64,000 nt of DNA from Mycoplasma sp. CAG:956 (lineage in GTDB: Bacteria; Bacillota_I; Bacilli_A; RF39; UBA660): the NCBI GenBank assembly GCA_000433475.1, contig HF993102.1:32795-96794 (forward strand). Reading direction: 5' to 3'. Every line of letters begins with the position of its first letter. The stretch's first letter is position 1. The notes beneath the pieces were generated by a model. It saw nothing but the letters and a program-made list of their open reading frames with translations, searched no databases and was not told where the DNA came from. The translations under genes were made by a program, and so were the position numbers. Below, one piece after another: positions 18,216-26,783 of this stretch.

Positions 18216-19133
18216 TTACTTTGTTAAACTTCTTTTTACTTCTATTTCTTGTTTACCTAATAATGATAATTTATTATCAATAAATGTTAGATTTTCTAAA
18301 TCAATATAACTAATATAACCACTATCAAAGCCCATTTGCATATTTAAAAATGATGGAATAACTCCTTTAGTACTTGGCACATAATTAGATAAAGCTGGAA
18401 TATATATTAAAATATTATCATTTACTATTTTTACTTTATATTGATGAGAATGTCCCACTAAAACCACTTTTTTCATTGGAGTATTATTACAATCACAACT
18501 TAGAGGATGATACATATTTATAAAGTCATTTTTGACTAGAATACGACCATTTTCTATACCAGCTATGGCAAAATCAGGACGATAATTTTCTAAGATACGA
18601 GCGAAATTAACTCCATCTTTATTTAAACCTTTAATATCATGATTACCTAAAACGCAAATATTTAAAATACCTTCTTCAAAGGGATGATTTTCGATGAAAT
18701 ATTCACACTGACTAAGATGGGTTCTACAAATATTTTTTCTTTCACTAGTTAGACCATTTATTAAATCGCCACCATTAATAATAATATGAATACCATTTTT
18801 AATGGCATAATCATAAACTAAGTTAAGTAAATCTAGTCTTTCTTCTTTAGTACCTAAATGTAAATCCGATATTAAAAGGGCATTTATTTCTTCTTTATTT
18901 TTCGTAAGTAAATTTATACTATCACTAACATTTTTACCATATAAATCTTTATTTGGTGTATATAAAGTACCACCATTTAATAAGTATCTTTTATTATATT
19001 CAATACCTTTATTTTTTAAATTTAATAATATATTTCGTAAGTCAATACTACTTATTTTTAACTTTTGACATATTTCAATACTACTTTTTCCTTGTTTAAT
19101 TAACTCTACTATTCTTTTTTCTAAACTACTCAT
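18216..19133 (-). CDS. Metallophosphoesterase with N-terminal helix-turn-helix
   Basis: 305 residues. Residues 1-50 form a short HTH-like region (SIEICQKLKISSIDLRNILLNL). From about residue 85 the calcineurin-like phosphoesterase motifs follow in order: ISDLHLG, NGGDLING, LGNHD, and VGHSHQYKV, supplying the two-metal ligands. It probably hydrolyses a phosphodiester or phosphomonoester; the substrate is unknown. The archaeal DNA polymerase small subunit branch looks similar in layout, but I see no partner polymerase. A good ribosome-binding site (AAGGGAGAATTTAT) precedes the ATG. Confidence 0.8.
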   Translation of the reverse strand: MSSLEKRIVELIKQGKSSIEICQKLKISSIDLRNILLNLKNKGIEYNKRYLLNGGTLYTPNKDLYGKNVSDSINLLTKNKEEINALLISDLHLGTKEERLDLLNLVYDYAIKNGIHIIINGGDLINGLTSERKNICRTHLSQCEYFIENHPFEEGILNICVLGNHDIKGLNKDGVNFARILENYRPDFAIAGIENGRILVKNDFINMYHPLSCDCNNTPMKKVVLVGHSHQYKVKIVNDNILIYIPALSNYVPSTKGVIPSFLNMQMGFDSGYISYIDLENLTFIDNKLSLLGKQEIEVKRSLTK

Positions 19134-19258
19134 ATATAAATTCTCCCTTATTATTATGACATAGTTTTAAGAATTATTCTATTGATAATGAGTTATTTAT
19201 AAATTATTTTACTTATTTAGTCTTACTTTTCCAACCACACCACCCTATAGGGATAAGT

Positions 19259-19284
19259 AAAAAAACTCAGGAGATAATCCCAAG
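19259..19284 (-). terminator. Terminator of the J-domain protein gene
   Basis: A 7-bp stem (CTTGGGA/TCTCCTGAG register, two G-T pairs) with a TTA-centred loop and seven T on the minus strand, 5 nt after the stop codon. Confidence 0.5.
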
Positions 19285-19288
19285 TTTG

Positions 19289-20401
19289 TTATTTACTTTC
19301 TTTTGTTAATTTTAATTTTGGACCTTTATTGTCTTTTGATGTTTCTTCTTTAATAAAATCATCAAAAGCATTTTTTTGTAATAATGTAGCAAAAATATCA
19401 TAATCTGCTGACTCCATTAGAGATTTCATATAAAAACGGCTAGCTAGATAATTTAAATATTCATCGCTATTATCATATTTTTTGCACATAGGATTAGCCA
19501 TGTATAATAAATGACTACGATTGGCAATTCCCATTAAATTAGCCTCTACAAATCTTAAAACTTTAAATGTACTTTCAGGACCATAAGTATTGGCTTTAAC
19601 GAGAGCAATATTATTTGCTAACTTTTGATATTCATCAGTAAATTTTAAAACAGGAAATGTCTCTTCGTTTAAAACTTTAGCAAAAGTATTTATTAGATAA
19701 TTTGCATAAGATACATCTAAAGCACTCATTTGTTTAATAAATTCTAATATATTTCTATAATCTTCAGTTATTAAACAATTTGTTCTGCCAATAAAACGCA
19801 TATAATTTTCAACTTTATCATAATATTCATGTAAAGCCTTACGCATCCTGATAATAATCTTATTTGAACGATTAGCCATTGGTTTGGTATAAGCACTTAT
19901 TTCTTTCAATATATCTTGGATTAATTTAGCGTTTTTCATTATTTTAGCAAAGGCTTCAGCCTCTAAATCATTTAATTTACACGTACCATAACGGGAATGT
20001 GCAAAATCACTTGCATACTGATATCTATTATATTTTTGACGTTCATACTCTCTTTGCTGATCATAATAATATTTCCAATTATAATCATTGTAATTGTTAT
20101 AGTTATTGTTATTGTTATAGTTATTATACTTATCATAATAATTATTGTAACCGTTATAGTTATTAGATTTATCATAAGTATAAGATTTACTTTGATTAGC
20201 ATCCTTAGAAGTCTCACTCTTAGCTTTTTGGAAAGCCAAGTCATATGCTTCATTAATTTGTTTCATCTTAGCCTCATAAAATTCTCTTTCGGCATCTGAA
20301 TGTAAATCGGGATGGTTTTGCTTAGCAAGTTTTCGATAAGCCTCTTTTATTTCTTTTTCAGAGGCATTTACAGGAATGCCCAATATTGTATATGGATTCA
20401 T
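19289..20401 (-). CDS. J-domain protein with Asn/Tyr-rich low-complexity linker
   Basis: 370 residues. A canonical J domain at residues 1-60 (YTILGIPVNASEKEIKEAYRKLA, then HPD at 30-32) should stimulate the ATPase of DnaK. It lacks the G/F-rich and zinc-finger domains of true DnaJ. Residues about 73-129 are almost only Asn and Tyr, followed by a Tyr/Arg-rich stretch, resembling prion-like or condensate-forming sequences. The C-terminal 230 residues are helical and of no family I recognise. It may be a specialised co-chaperone. The ribosome-binding site is AAGGGGGATTAAT. Confidence 0.78.
   Translation of the reverse strand: MNPYTILGIPVNASEKEIKEAYRKLAKQNHPDLHSDAEREFYEAKMKQINEAYDLAFQKAKSETSKDANQSKSYTYDKSNNYNGYNNYYDKYNNYNNNNNYNNYNDYNWKYYYDQQREYERQKYNRYQYASDFAHSRYGTCKLNDLEAEAFAKIMKNAKLIQDILKEISAYTKPMANRSNKIIIRMRKALHEYYDKVENYMRFIGRTNCLITEDYRNILEFIKQMSALDVSYANYLINTFAKVLNEETFPVLKFTDEYQKLANNIALVKANTYGPESTFKVLRFVEANLMGIANRSHLLYMANPMCKKYDNSDEYLNYLASRFYMKSLMESADYDIFATLLQKNAFDDFIKEETSKDNKGPKLKLTKESK
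20015..20185 (-). repeat. Low-complexity AAT/AAC/TAT codon tract
   Basis: This is the coding tract for the Asn/Tyr-rich linker: short tandem units of AATAAC and TATAAC type. The simple composition opens long shadow frames on both strands, which I reject as genes. Such tracts are prone to length variation. Confidence 0.75.
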
Positions 20402-20473
20402 ATTAATCCCCCTTCTTGAGTTAGTATGTTATTATATTTTTTACTCCTTGTCAACCAAAAATTAATCAAAAGT

Positions 20474-20510
20474 AAAAAATTGTTACAGTTTTATACTTTC
20501 TGTAACAATT
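20474..20510 (-). terminator. Terminator of the rhomboid protease gene
   Basis: A 10-bp perfect stem ATTGTTACAG/CTGTAACAAT, then TTTTTT on the minus strand, 5 nt after the stop. Confidence 0.88.
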
Positions 20511-20514
20511 TTAA

Positions 20515-21639
20515 TTATCTAAAAAATAACATATAAAGAGTAAATACAAATAGAATACCAAAGGTTATCCAACCATTAATACTACTTTGTTTATCAGTCT
20601 TATTTTTAATGCCAAGACCCATAGTGATAAATACACCACCAATTAAACCACCAATATGAGCATAAAAATCAATATTAGATACAACTAAACTTAAGGCTAA
20701 GTTAAGAACAATTACGGGAATAATTTCACTATATAAGGCTTTACCCATATATAATCTATAGTAATAGCCAAAATAACATAAAGCCCCCATAAGTCCAAAT
20801 ATAGCTCCACTAGCCCCAAGGGACCAGCTGGTATTAAAGATACAAGAAAACATGGAACCAATAATACCACTTACAAAATAAATAAGTAAAAATTTCTTCT
20901 TACCAAAATAATTTTCCGTAGCACAACCAATAACATATAGCGAATACATATTACATAGTAAATGCCAAATAGAACCATGCATAAACATTCCGGTAACTAA
21001 CCTATAAACTTGTCCACTTCTTACTAAAGAACCATTTACTGCTCCTAAGGTAGTTAAACTTGGAAATAATATTTGTAAAATATAAACTAAAGTACAAAGT
21101 GCTATTAAAACATAAGTAACAACTATCTTTTTAGGTTTAAATACTTCTTCATACTTTCTATTTTCCTTGGCTGTCTTACTATTTATATCATTAGTAACAT
21201 TAACTATTAAGTCAACATCATTATCAGCATTAATAATATCTTTTTCAATATTAGGAAAAGCTTCTACTACGATTTGGTTATGCACTAAATCTTGGGTATC
21301 ATTTACTTTAATATTATCAATATGATCAATACTATCTAATTTAACATCATCATTTAAATCTAAGAAAATATTTAAAACATTCATCTTCCAAGATAAAGTC
21401 TTCTTTTTTATTTGTCTTGCTACATTATTAGTTTTATATATATCAAAATTAAATTGTTCTTTATTATGTATATAATTAGAATTAATTCTTATTATTTTAT
21501 ATGGTCCTTCAACATTTTCTAACCACACTTCATTTCTTACTCCATTAACTACTATCGGTGTATAGTTTTCTTTAGTAACTAAGAAATGTACTAATTTCAT
21601 GACAATTTCATCTTTTTTATCCATACTAATTGAACTCAT
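20515..21639 (-). CDS. Rhomboid-family intramembrane serine protease
   Basis: 374 residues from the ATG at 21639, chosen because AGAAGGTGG lies 5 nt upstream; the GTG at 21648 falls inside this ribosome-binding site. Residues 1-165 are a cytoplasmic domain without recognised motifs. From about residue 172 six or seven membrane helices follow. The catalytic dyad is clear: Ser277 in LGASGAIFG and His328 in YAHIGGLIGG, and HGSIWHLLCNMY supplies the HxxxN-type loop. It should cleave membrane-spanning substrates. The layout is like B. subtilis GluP, a large N-terminal domain plus rhomboid core. Confidence 0.9.
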   Translation of the reverse strand: MSSISMDKKDEIVMKLVHFLVTKENYTPIVVNGVRNEVWLENVEGPYKIIRINSNYIHNKEQFNFDIYKTNNVARQIKKKTLSWKMNVLNIFLDLNDDVKLDSIDHIDNIKVNDTQDLVHNQIVVEAFPNIEKDIINADNDVDLIVNVTNDINSKTAKENRKYEEVFKPKKIVVTYVLIALCTLVYILQILFPSLTTLGAVNGSLVRSGQVYRLVTGMFMHGSIWHLLCNMYSLYVIGCATENYFGKKKFLLIYFVSGIIGSMFSCIFNTSWSLGASGAIFGLMGALCYFGYYYRLYMGKALYSEIIPVIVLNLALSLVVSNIDFYAHIGGLIGGVFITMGLGIKNKTDKQSSINGWITFGILFVFTLYMLFFR

Positions 21640-21694
21640 TTTTACCACCTTCTATTATTTTATTATACTTCATATAATTAGTAAAGGAGTATTT

Positions 21695-22018
21695 ATGACC
21701 ACTATTACTATTATATTATTTATTATTTCTTTTGCTTTACTTAACTTTTCTTTAATTTCTATTTTCTATCATAATAAGTTTACTAATGATACTACTTATT
21801 TTATTTTAAGTAATTCAATTATTTTAGTTAGCATTCTTTTATTTTATCATTATTTTAATGATTATTATTTATCTTTAATATTTAGTGTTTTTTATTTTAT
21901 TAATAATATTTGTCTTGCTATTGAACTGAAAAAAGTTAGTATTAAATATTTTTTCTTTAGTATTCCGTACCTTTTATTTAATATTTACTTTTTATCTTTA
22001 TTAATTTTTAAATTATAG
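21695..22018 (+). CDS. Small polytopic membrane protein of unknown function
   Basis: 107 residues from the ATG at 21695, which follows AAAGGAG at a 6-nt spacing; the longer open frame upstream overlaps the divergent rhomboid start and is rejected. It is almost entirely Leu/Ile/Phe/Tyr with three to four likely membrane helices, and has no conserved motif that I can name. It converges on rluD and overlaps its 3' end by 6 nt. Confidence 0.6.
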   Translation: MTTITIILFIISFALLNFSLISIFYHNKFTNDTTYFILSNSIILVSILLFYHYFNDYYLSLIFSVFYFINNICLAIELKKVSIKYFFFSIPYLLFNIYFLSLLIFKL

Positions 22019-22924
22019 AGTATCTTGTTCTAATTTTTCTTCATTATCTAACTTATCTAGGAAGTCTTTAAAATACTTTGGAACATCTCTTTTAAAATAC
22101 ATTTTTTCTTTAGTAATAGGATGGATAAATTCCATACTATAAGAATGTAAGAATTGACCGAAATCGTCTGTGCTTTTATTAGAATACACTGGGTCATTAT
22201 AAACGGGATAGCCAATATACTTCGTATGTACTCTTATTTGATGAGTTCTTCCCGTTTCTAGTCTTGCTTTAACTAAAGTATATCCAGCTTTATATCTTTT
22301 TAAAACCTCTAAATGGGTTATAGCTTTTTTACTGTTATTAGGAGTTACAGTCATTCTTAAACGATTCTTTTCATCACGACCTATGGGTGCATCAATCGTT
22401 GCTGTGTCATGAGGAAATATCCCACACAAAAGGGCTATATATTCTCTTTTGATACTATGCTCTTTAAAATATTCTCCTAATATTTCATGGGCTTTATTAG
22501 TCTTAGCAATCATAATAAGACCTGATGTATCTTTATCAATACGATGAACTATTCCTAGCCTTTCAACCCCATTAATATCGGATAATTTATCCGTATAACT
22601 TTTTAAGGCATTAACAAGAGTATGGTCTTTATTACCATTACCAGGATGTACTACCATACCACTAGGTTTATTAATAATAATAATATCATCGTCTTCAAAG
22701 ACAATATCTAAAGGATAATCCCAAGGTGTAATATCTTCTGTATCCGTTTTAACATTATTAATCGTAATTTTATCACCTTGTTTTACTTTATAACTAGGTT
22801 TTATCTTACTATCATTAACTAAAATATCACCGTTTTTAATTAAATTTAAAATCAAGTTTCTTGAATAATCAGTATTATCCGCAATATACTTATCTATTCT
22901 TACATCATTTATATCTGCAATCAT
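22013..22924 (-). CDS. rluD: Large-subunit rRNA pseudouridine synthase, RluD type
   Basis: 303 residues. An N-terminal S4 RNA-binding domain (residues about 1-65) is followed by the pseudouridine synthase core, with the catalytic-Asp motif HRIDKDTSGLI and the family motifs GMVVHPG and TGRTHQIRVH. It should modify 23S rRNA uridines (helix 69 in E. coli). Its start overlaps the lspA stop as ATGA, the classic lspA-rluD pair of Bacillota. Confidence 0.93.
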   Translation of the reverse strand: MIADINDVRIDKYIADNTDYSRNLILNLIKNGDILVNDSKIKPSYKVKQGDKITINNVKTDTEDITPWDYPLDIVFEDDDIIIINKPSGMVVHPGNGNKDHTLVNALKSYTDKLSDINGVERLGIVHRIDKDTSGLIMIAKTNKAHEILGEYFKEHSIKREYIALLCGIFPHDTATIDAPIGRDEKNRLRMTVTPNNSKKAITHLEVLKRYKAGYTLVKARLETGRTHQIRVHTKYIGYPVYNDPVYSNKSTDDFGQFLHSYSMEFIHPITKEKMYFKRDVPKYFKDFLDKLDNEEKLEQDTL

Positions 22925-23361
22925 TTCTTATCCCCCAAACTCATTATTAAAACCATTAAAATTATTCCTAAAGTAATACATATATCAGCTAGATTAAAGA
23001 TTGGAAAACTTATTCCAAAGATAAAGGTTTCTAAATAATCAATAACATAACCTCTAAATACTCTATCTATTAAATTACCTATTATACCACCCAAGATTAC
23101 TCCGAATAATATATCATACTTTTTAGTCTTTGGTAAATCTTTTCTTAAATTAAATAAGAAATATATTAAAATAAGACTAAATAATAAGATTAAATATCTT
23201 TTATTTTCTAAAAAACTAAAAGCTACTCCATAATTATAGACTTTATGAATATTAAATAATTTTGGTAATATTTCTATAAATAATACTTTTTTATCAATTA
23301 TAAACTTAATTATTTGATCTAATATAGTTATTAAAATACTTATTATAATACTGGTTTTCAT
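22921..23361 (-). CDS. lspA: Lipoprotein signal peptidase (SPase II)
   Basis: 146 residues with four membrane helices. The aspartyl protease motifs are present: NYGVAFSF, then GNLIDRVFRGYVIDYL (first catalytic Asp), and FNLADICIT (second catalytic Asp). It cleaves prolipoproteins after lipid attachment. Stop TGA overlaps the rluD start. Confidence 0.95.
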   Translation of the reverse strand: MKTSIIISILITILDQIIKFIIDKKVLFIEILPKLFNIHKVYNYGVAFSFLENKRYLILLFSLILIYFLFNLRKDLPKTKKYDILFGVILGGIIGNLIDRVFRGYVIDYLETFIFGISFPIFNLADICITLGIILMVLIMSLGDKK

Positions 23362-23376
23362 AACATCACTTGTTTA

Positions 23377-23607
23377 TTATATCATAATATCAACTAAAAT
23401 GACATCTTCCCCAATTCTTTTTATTTGTTTAAAAGTAATAGTCGTTTCATTGTCTTTATTAAATAAGTTATTTAGGCTACCTCTTTTTTCAATACTTAAG
23501 TATTCTATAATACCAGCATCATTTATTACCGCATCAATTATTCGCCCAATTTTTTTACCATCATTAATATTAACTACATCTTTAGTCTGTAAATCTGATA
23601 AATGCAT
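23377..23607 (-). CDS. ylmC: YlmC/YmxH-family PRC-barrel sporulation protein
   Basis: 76 residues, typical for the family: MHLSDLQTKDVVNINDGKKIGRI, a DAVIND turn, and an IEYLSIEKR strand, as in the PRC-barrel fold. The family is found in spore formers, usually next to sigG or sigE, as here (450 nt from sigG). The molecular role is not established. The ribosome-binding site is AGGTGATATT. Confidence 0.82.
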   Translation of the reverse strand: MHLSDLQTKDVVNINDGKKIGRIIDAVINDAGIIEYLSIEKRGSLNNLFNKDNETTITFKQIKRIGEDVILVDIMI

Positions 23608-23628
23608 AATATCACCTAATTAATTATA

Positions 23629-23657
23629 TTGCTGAATTATCTATTTTTTGTTAAAAT
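23629..23657 (+). promoter_or_regulatory. Predicted promoter of the 128-residue membrane protein gene
   Basis: TTGCTG (23629-23634), a 17-nt spacer, TAAAAT (23652-23657); divergent from ylmC. Confidence 0.65.
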
Positions 23658-23679
23658 ATTTATAGAAAGGACGATTAAT

Positions 23680-24066
23680 ATGTACGATTACGCTTATAAA
23701 ACAAGTGTTGGTGGCTTTTATACTTTTAAATTAGTTGCATTTATAATTGCTATTGCCGCTACTATTATTATTTATACTGTTTTTATGGATAAACGTAACA
23801 AAGATACTTATAGTAATCCTTTAAAGAAATTATTTGATTACTTACATTTTAATAAATTCTTTATGGAACCTATTTTAAAGATTACTTATATCTTTTGTAG
23901 TTTATATATAACTATTACAGCTTTTGGCTATATTGGTACTTCCTTCTTATTATTCTTTTTACTTTTAATCTTGGGTAATGTTATTTTAAGAATGTTTTTT
24001 GAAGGTCTAATGGTTATTTATAAAATTTATCTAAATTTAAATGAGATAAATAAGAAAATGAAATAA
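23680..24066 (+). CDS. Unknown membrane protein
   Basis: 128 residues from the ATG at 23680, preceded by GAAAGGACGATTAAT; the upstream in-frame ATG at 23629 lies in the promoter. Three hydrophobic segments (about residues 15-35, 65-85 and 88-110) alternate with basic loops. It has no recognised motif. It ends on the base before the end of the convergent sigG gene (24066/24067), so the two genes abut tail to tail. It sits where Bacillus has ylmA between sigG and ylmC, but is unrelated. Confidence 0.65.
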   Translation: MYDYAYKTSVGGFYTFKLVAFIIAIAATIIIYTVFMDKRNKDTYSNPLKKLFDYLHFNKFFMEPILKITYIFCSLYITITAFGYIGTSFLLFFLLLILGNVILRMFFEGLMVIYKIYLNLNEINKKMK

Positions 24067-24840
24067 TTATTTTATAATATGACGAAGAGTGCTTATGGCA
24101 CTTTTTTCTATGCGTGAAACTTGAGCTTGGCTGATATTTAAAGCTGCTGCTATTTCTTCTTGAGTTTTTCCCATGACATATCTATCTTCTAAGATTATTT
24201 GTTCCCTTTGTTTTAAACTAGTTAATGCTTTTCTTAATGTTAACAACATATCTTTATCTTTGTCTAAACTTTTATCCGCTAATTTATCACATAAGTAAAT
24301 TGTATCACCACCGTCACTATAGATAGGTTCAAAAATACTTACTGGTGCTACTAAAGAGTCCATAGCTCCTTTTATATCGTACAAACTAAGGTCTAGGGCC
24401 TTACCAATATCTTGCCAAGAAGGTTCTCTATCATGTTCTTTTAAGTAGTCTTCTTTATATTTTAAAATGCGATAAGCATTATCTTTAATGCCTCTACTAA
24501 TTCGTACCGAAGTATTGTCCCTAATGTATCTTCTAATCTCCCCCATAATAAGTGGCACAGCATACGTTGAAAACAAGCAGTTATAATTAATATCAAAATT
24601 ATCCACGGCTTTAATAAGACCAACACAGCCTATTTGAAATAAATCATCAACATTATATTTACTTTTATCAAATCTTTGAACTATGGATAAAACAAGACGT
24701 AAGTTACCATTTACTAGAGTATCTTTGCACAAAGTATCTCCTTCATGCATTTTAATAAATAGTTCTTTCATTTCTTCATTGGTAAGTGTTTTTAAACTAC
24801 TTGTTTTAATACCTGCAATATCTACTTTATATCTTCCCAT
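24067..24840 (-). CDS. sigG: RNA polymerase sporulation sigma factor SigG
   Basis: 257 residues, full length. It begins MGRYKVDIAG like SigG proteins, which have a KVEICGV motif here. Region 2 is strongly conserved (LVNGNLRLVLSIVQRF, VDDLFQIGCVGLIKAVDNFD, FSTYAVPLIMGEIRRYIRDN), then FEPIYSDGGDTIY and the region 4 HTH (GKTQEEIAAALNISQAQVSRIEKSA). SigG directs late forespore transcription. Neighbour ylmC supports the call. Close similarity to SigF exists, but the N-terminus and the FEPIY..GGD segment favour SigG. Confidence 0.92.
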   Translation of the reverse strand: MGRYKVDIAGIKTSSLKTLTNEEMKELFIKMHEGDTLCKDTLVNGNLRLVLSIVQRFDKSKYNVDDLFQIGCVGLIKAVDNFDINYNCLFSTYAVPLIMGEIRRYIRDNTSVRISRGIKDNAYRILKYKEDYLKEHDREPSWQDIGKALDLSLYDIKGAMDSLVAPVSIFEPIYSDGGDTIYLCDKLADKSLDKDKDMLLTLRKALTSLKQREQIILEDRYVMGKTQEEIAAALNISQAQVSRIEKSAISTLRHIIK

Positions 24841-24893
24841 AACATCACCTAACCAAATTATGGAAATTTTACTAATGTTTTATACACAGAATG

Positions 24894-25052
24894 CTAAAAG
24901 AAAAGAAAAAAAGTTATAAAACATTTAATTTTACAACTTTCTAACCAGCCCTTTTTGAGCAACCGTATTATCATGATTCGTATGTTTTCCTCATACTGGC
25001 TATACTCTTCAATATTAACCTTAACATCTTCGGCAATCTTTTCGTCGTAAAA
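24894..25052 (-). pseudogene. Possible coding remnant between two unknown genes and sigG
   Basis: On the minus strand the frame from 25052 to a TAG at 24894 is open for 52 codons and has protein-like composition (DEKIAEDVKVNIEEYSQYEE, then helical basic sequence). It has no good start codon, and its 3' end runs through the terminator hairpin at 24911-24939. It may be a fragment of a lost gene or the tail of the neighbouring unknown gene after a stop. I recognise no family, and chance cannot be excluded. Confidence 0.25.
24903..24939 (-). terminator. Terminator downstream of the paralogous pair
   Basis: An 11-bp stem (AAGTTGTAAAA with TTTTATAACTT, one G-T pair) and a T-rich tail on the minus strand. 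Confidence 0.6.
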
Positions 25053-25063
25053 TTAGATATTTT

Positions 25064-25891
25064 TTACTTAGTTCTAATTTTTACTCTTGCTAGTTGTGGC
25101 GATACCTGGATATCTTTATTTTCTTTGCAGGTCTTTTCATCATCCAAATTTGTATTTAATATTTCTTCAATCTTTTTGTCAATTGAATTTTTAAGTTGTT
25201 GTTCTAAATGATTTTGCTTATTATCAGAAATTTGCTCTTCATTATTAGCCTCTTGCATTTTTACCATTTCTTCAATTTTTAAGTAAGCATTTAACTGTAT
25301 TTTAGTAAGTCTAGAGTAGCACTCTTGGCGTTTAAAAGGTGCTAAATCTAAGTCATGGGTTTCTTCGGGACTAATTTTTGCGTAGGTGTAAGCTATTTCT
25401 CTAATTTGGGCTAAATCACTTTGATAGCCAAGATATTTGGCAGCAATAATATAATCGATAAGATTATTAACATAGTTTAAAAACAAATTTTCTTCTTTGC
25501 TATCAGAAACATTAATATAGGTTCTGGTTTTATTTATTTCAGCCTCTAACGTTTTTTTAATTTCTTCAATACGTTTAGAAGCCTTTTCATCATTATTTTT
25601 TTCTACTATGGCGGTAATTACTGCTGATATAGGAAATGATGAAAAAAGCCAAGCAATGGTAAGAGCAAATTTAACTGCAGGCTTTGTTTTTGAACTGTAA
25701 AGAAAAATGGAATTATATCTATGTCTGTACCAAAATTCATTTTTTAAAACATTATTATAACAAATTAATGCTTCTTCTTTGGTAGAACAATATCCTTTTA
25801 TTAGAAAATTTTCAACAACATGCCATTCTTCAACAGTACAATTATTTCCGGCGCGAGTACCAAGTAAATCAAATTCTGTTACTAATTCCAT
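25064..25891 (-). CDS. Unknown protein, paralog B of a tandem pair
   Basis: 275 residues. The N-terminal module (residues about 20-55) has EEWHVVENFLIKGYCSTKEEALICYNN, followed by WY. A hydrophobic segment lies at about 75-95, then a coiled-coil-like region, and KYLGYQSDLAQIREIAY at about 165. A Glu/Gln/Lys-rich tail (residues 215-275) is unique to this copy. The modules line up with the next gene upstream, 6 nt away, so this is a tandem duplication with divergence. There is no recognised domain; it is probably a membrane-associated protein with cytoplasmic ends. Confidence 0.6.
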   Translation of the reverse strand: MELVTEFDLLGTRAGNNCTVEEWHVVENFLIKGYCSTKEEALICYNNVLKNEFWYRHRYNSIFLYSSKTKPAVKFALTIAWLFSSFPISAVITAIVEKNNDEKASKRIEEIKKTLEAEINKTRTYINVSDSKEENLFLNYVNNLIDYIIAAKYLGYQSDLAQIREIAYTYAKISPEETHDLDLAPFKRQECYSRLTKIQLNAYLKIEEMVKMQEANNEEQISDNKQNHLEQQLKNSIDKKIEEILNTNLDDEKTCKENKDIQVSPQLARVKIRTK

Positions 25892-25897
25892 ATTAAA

Positions 25898-26686
25898 TCA
25901 CTTCTTTCTATTTAAAGTTAGCCCCTGTCCTTTATCACTAAAATCACTAGTAAAATCTATATCATATTTTGGGTTATCATCGATATTTAAAGTATCCAAT
26001 TTTCTATCAACAATATTTTGAATCTGATAATTAATTTCTTTACTCCTTTGATAAAACTTTATTTTGTTTTCAATATCAAGGTCCAAAATTTTTTTAAATA
26101 TTGCTACTTTTTCGGCTACGGTTAATATTTTTTTAGACTTAATATCTTTAACATATTGATGTGCAATATTTTGTAATTCATATAAATCACTTTGGTAGCC
26201 GGGATATTTTACTTGGGCAATTGTATCTAAAGTACTAGAAATTTCTCTGATAATTTCATCATCTCTTTGATAAATATCTTTTACTTGTTCTTTTAATTGA
26301 TTTTCAAGTTCAGATAAAATAGCTTTTGCCTCTTTATGCTTTTTAATACTAATTATTTTATTGACCACTCTATAAAGAATAATGTCACTTACCAAGAAAA
26401 CGGCTATAACTTTGGGCATTTTGTCAGCAAATACTGCGAGCAAGAAAATAAACTTAAGGAAAGCACCTACCGCTTCTGCTATTATATCGTTTGTAGAGAT
26501 AGCATCTACCAGACTAGTCTCATACCAATTATGATTTTCTAACATGTTTTTATAGCAAATAATTTTTTCTTCTAAGGAATTGCAACCACCACATAAAATA
26601 AAGTTCTTCACTATTTTCCATTCTTCATCAGTAGATTTATTCAAATATCTAATATCTTCTAATTCTGTACCTCTTATCCATTCCAT
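25898..26686 (-). CDS. Unknown protein, paralog A of a tandem pair
   Basis: 262 residues. It shares the module order of the downstream gene: EEWKIVKNFILCGGCNSLEEKIICYKN and NWYE at about residues 20-55, two adjacent hydrophobic segments at about 75-110, a charged helical region, then KYPGYQSDLYELQNIAHQY at about 160. The ATG at 26686 follows AGGGGGATAATGC and a strong sigma-A promoter. Function unknown. The repeated Cys-containing N-terminal module could be a small binding domain. Confidence 0.62.
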   Translation of the reverse strand: MEWIRGTELEDIRYLNKSTDEEWKIVKNFILCGGCNSLEEKIICYKNMLENHNWYETSLVDAISTNDIIAEAVGAFLKFIFLLAVFADKMPKVIAVFLVSDIILYRVVNKIISIKKHKEAKAILSELENQLKEQVKDIYQRDDEIIREISSTLDTIAQVKYPGYQSDLYELQNIAHQYVKDIKSKKILTVAEKVAIFKKILDLDIENKIKFYQRSKEINYQIQNIVDRKLDTLNIDDNPKYDIDFTSDFSDKGQGLTLNRKK

Positions 26687-26713
26687 GCATTATCCCCCTC
26701 TTTGTTGAGGATT

Positions 26714-26742
26714 ATCATAACGCATAGTTTACACCGTGTCAA
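26714..26742 (-). promoter_or_regulatory. Strong promoter of the paralogous pair with an overlapping dyad
   Basis: Consensus TTGACA (26737-26742), a 17-nt spacer and TATGAT (26714-26719). The sequence ACACGGTGT just inside the -35 is a 9-bp dyad, a possible operator. Confidence 0.7.
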
Positions 26743-26756
26743 GTTTTTTAGACTTT

Positions 26757-26783
26757 AAAAAACTACCCAATTGCCTTAAGTAG
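26757..26783 (-). terminator. Terminator of the XRE regulator gene
   Basis: An 8-bp stem CTACTTAA/TTGGGTAG (with G-T pairs) and a six-T tail on the minus strand. A second small hairpin (TGCTAT/ATAGCA) lies just before it in the same 3' region. Confidence 0.65.

Noticed and set aside
19972..20299. Two long open frames on both strands overlapping the J-domain gene, rich in Ile/Thr/Met
   Set aside because: They arise from the simple AAT/AAC/TAT codon repeats of the Asn/Tyr linker and have no ribosome-binding sites.
22921..22924. Mycoplasma-type genetic code (TGA as Trp)
   Set aside because: TGA ends lspA and ybeY in ATGA overlaps, and Trp is coded by TGG throughout.
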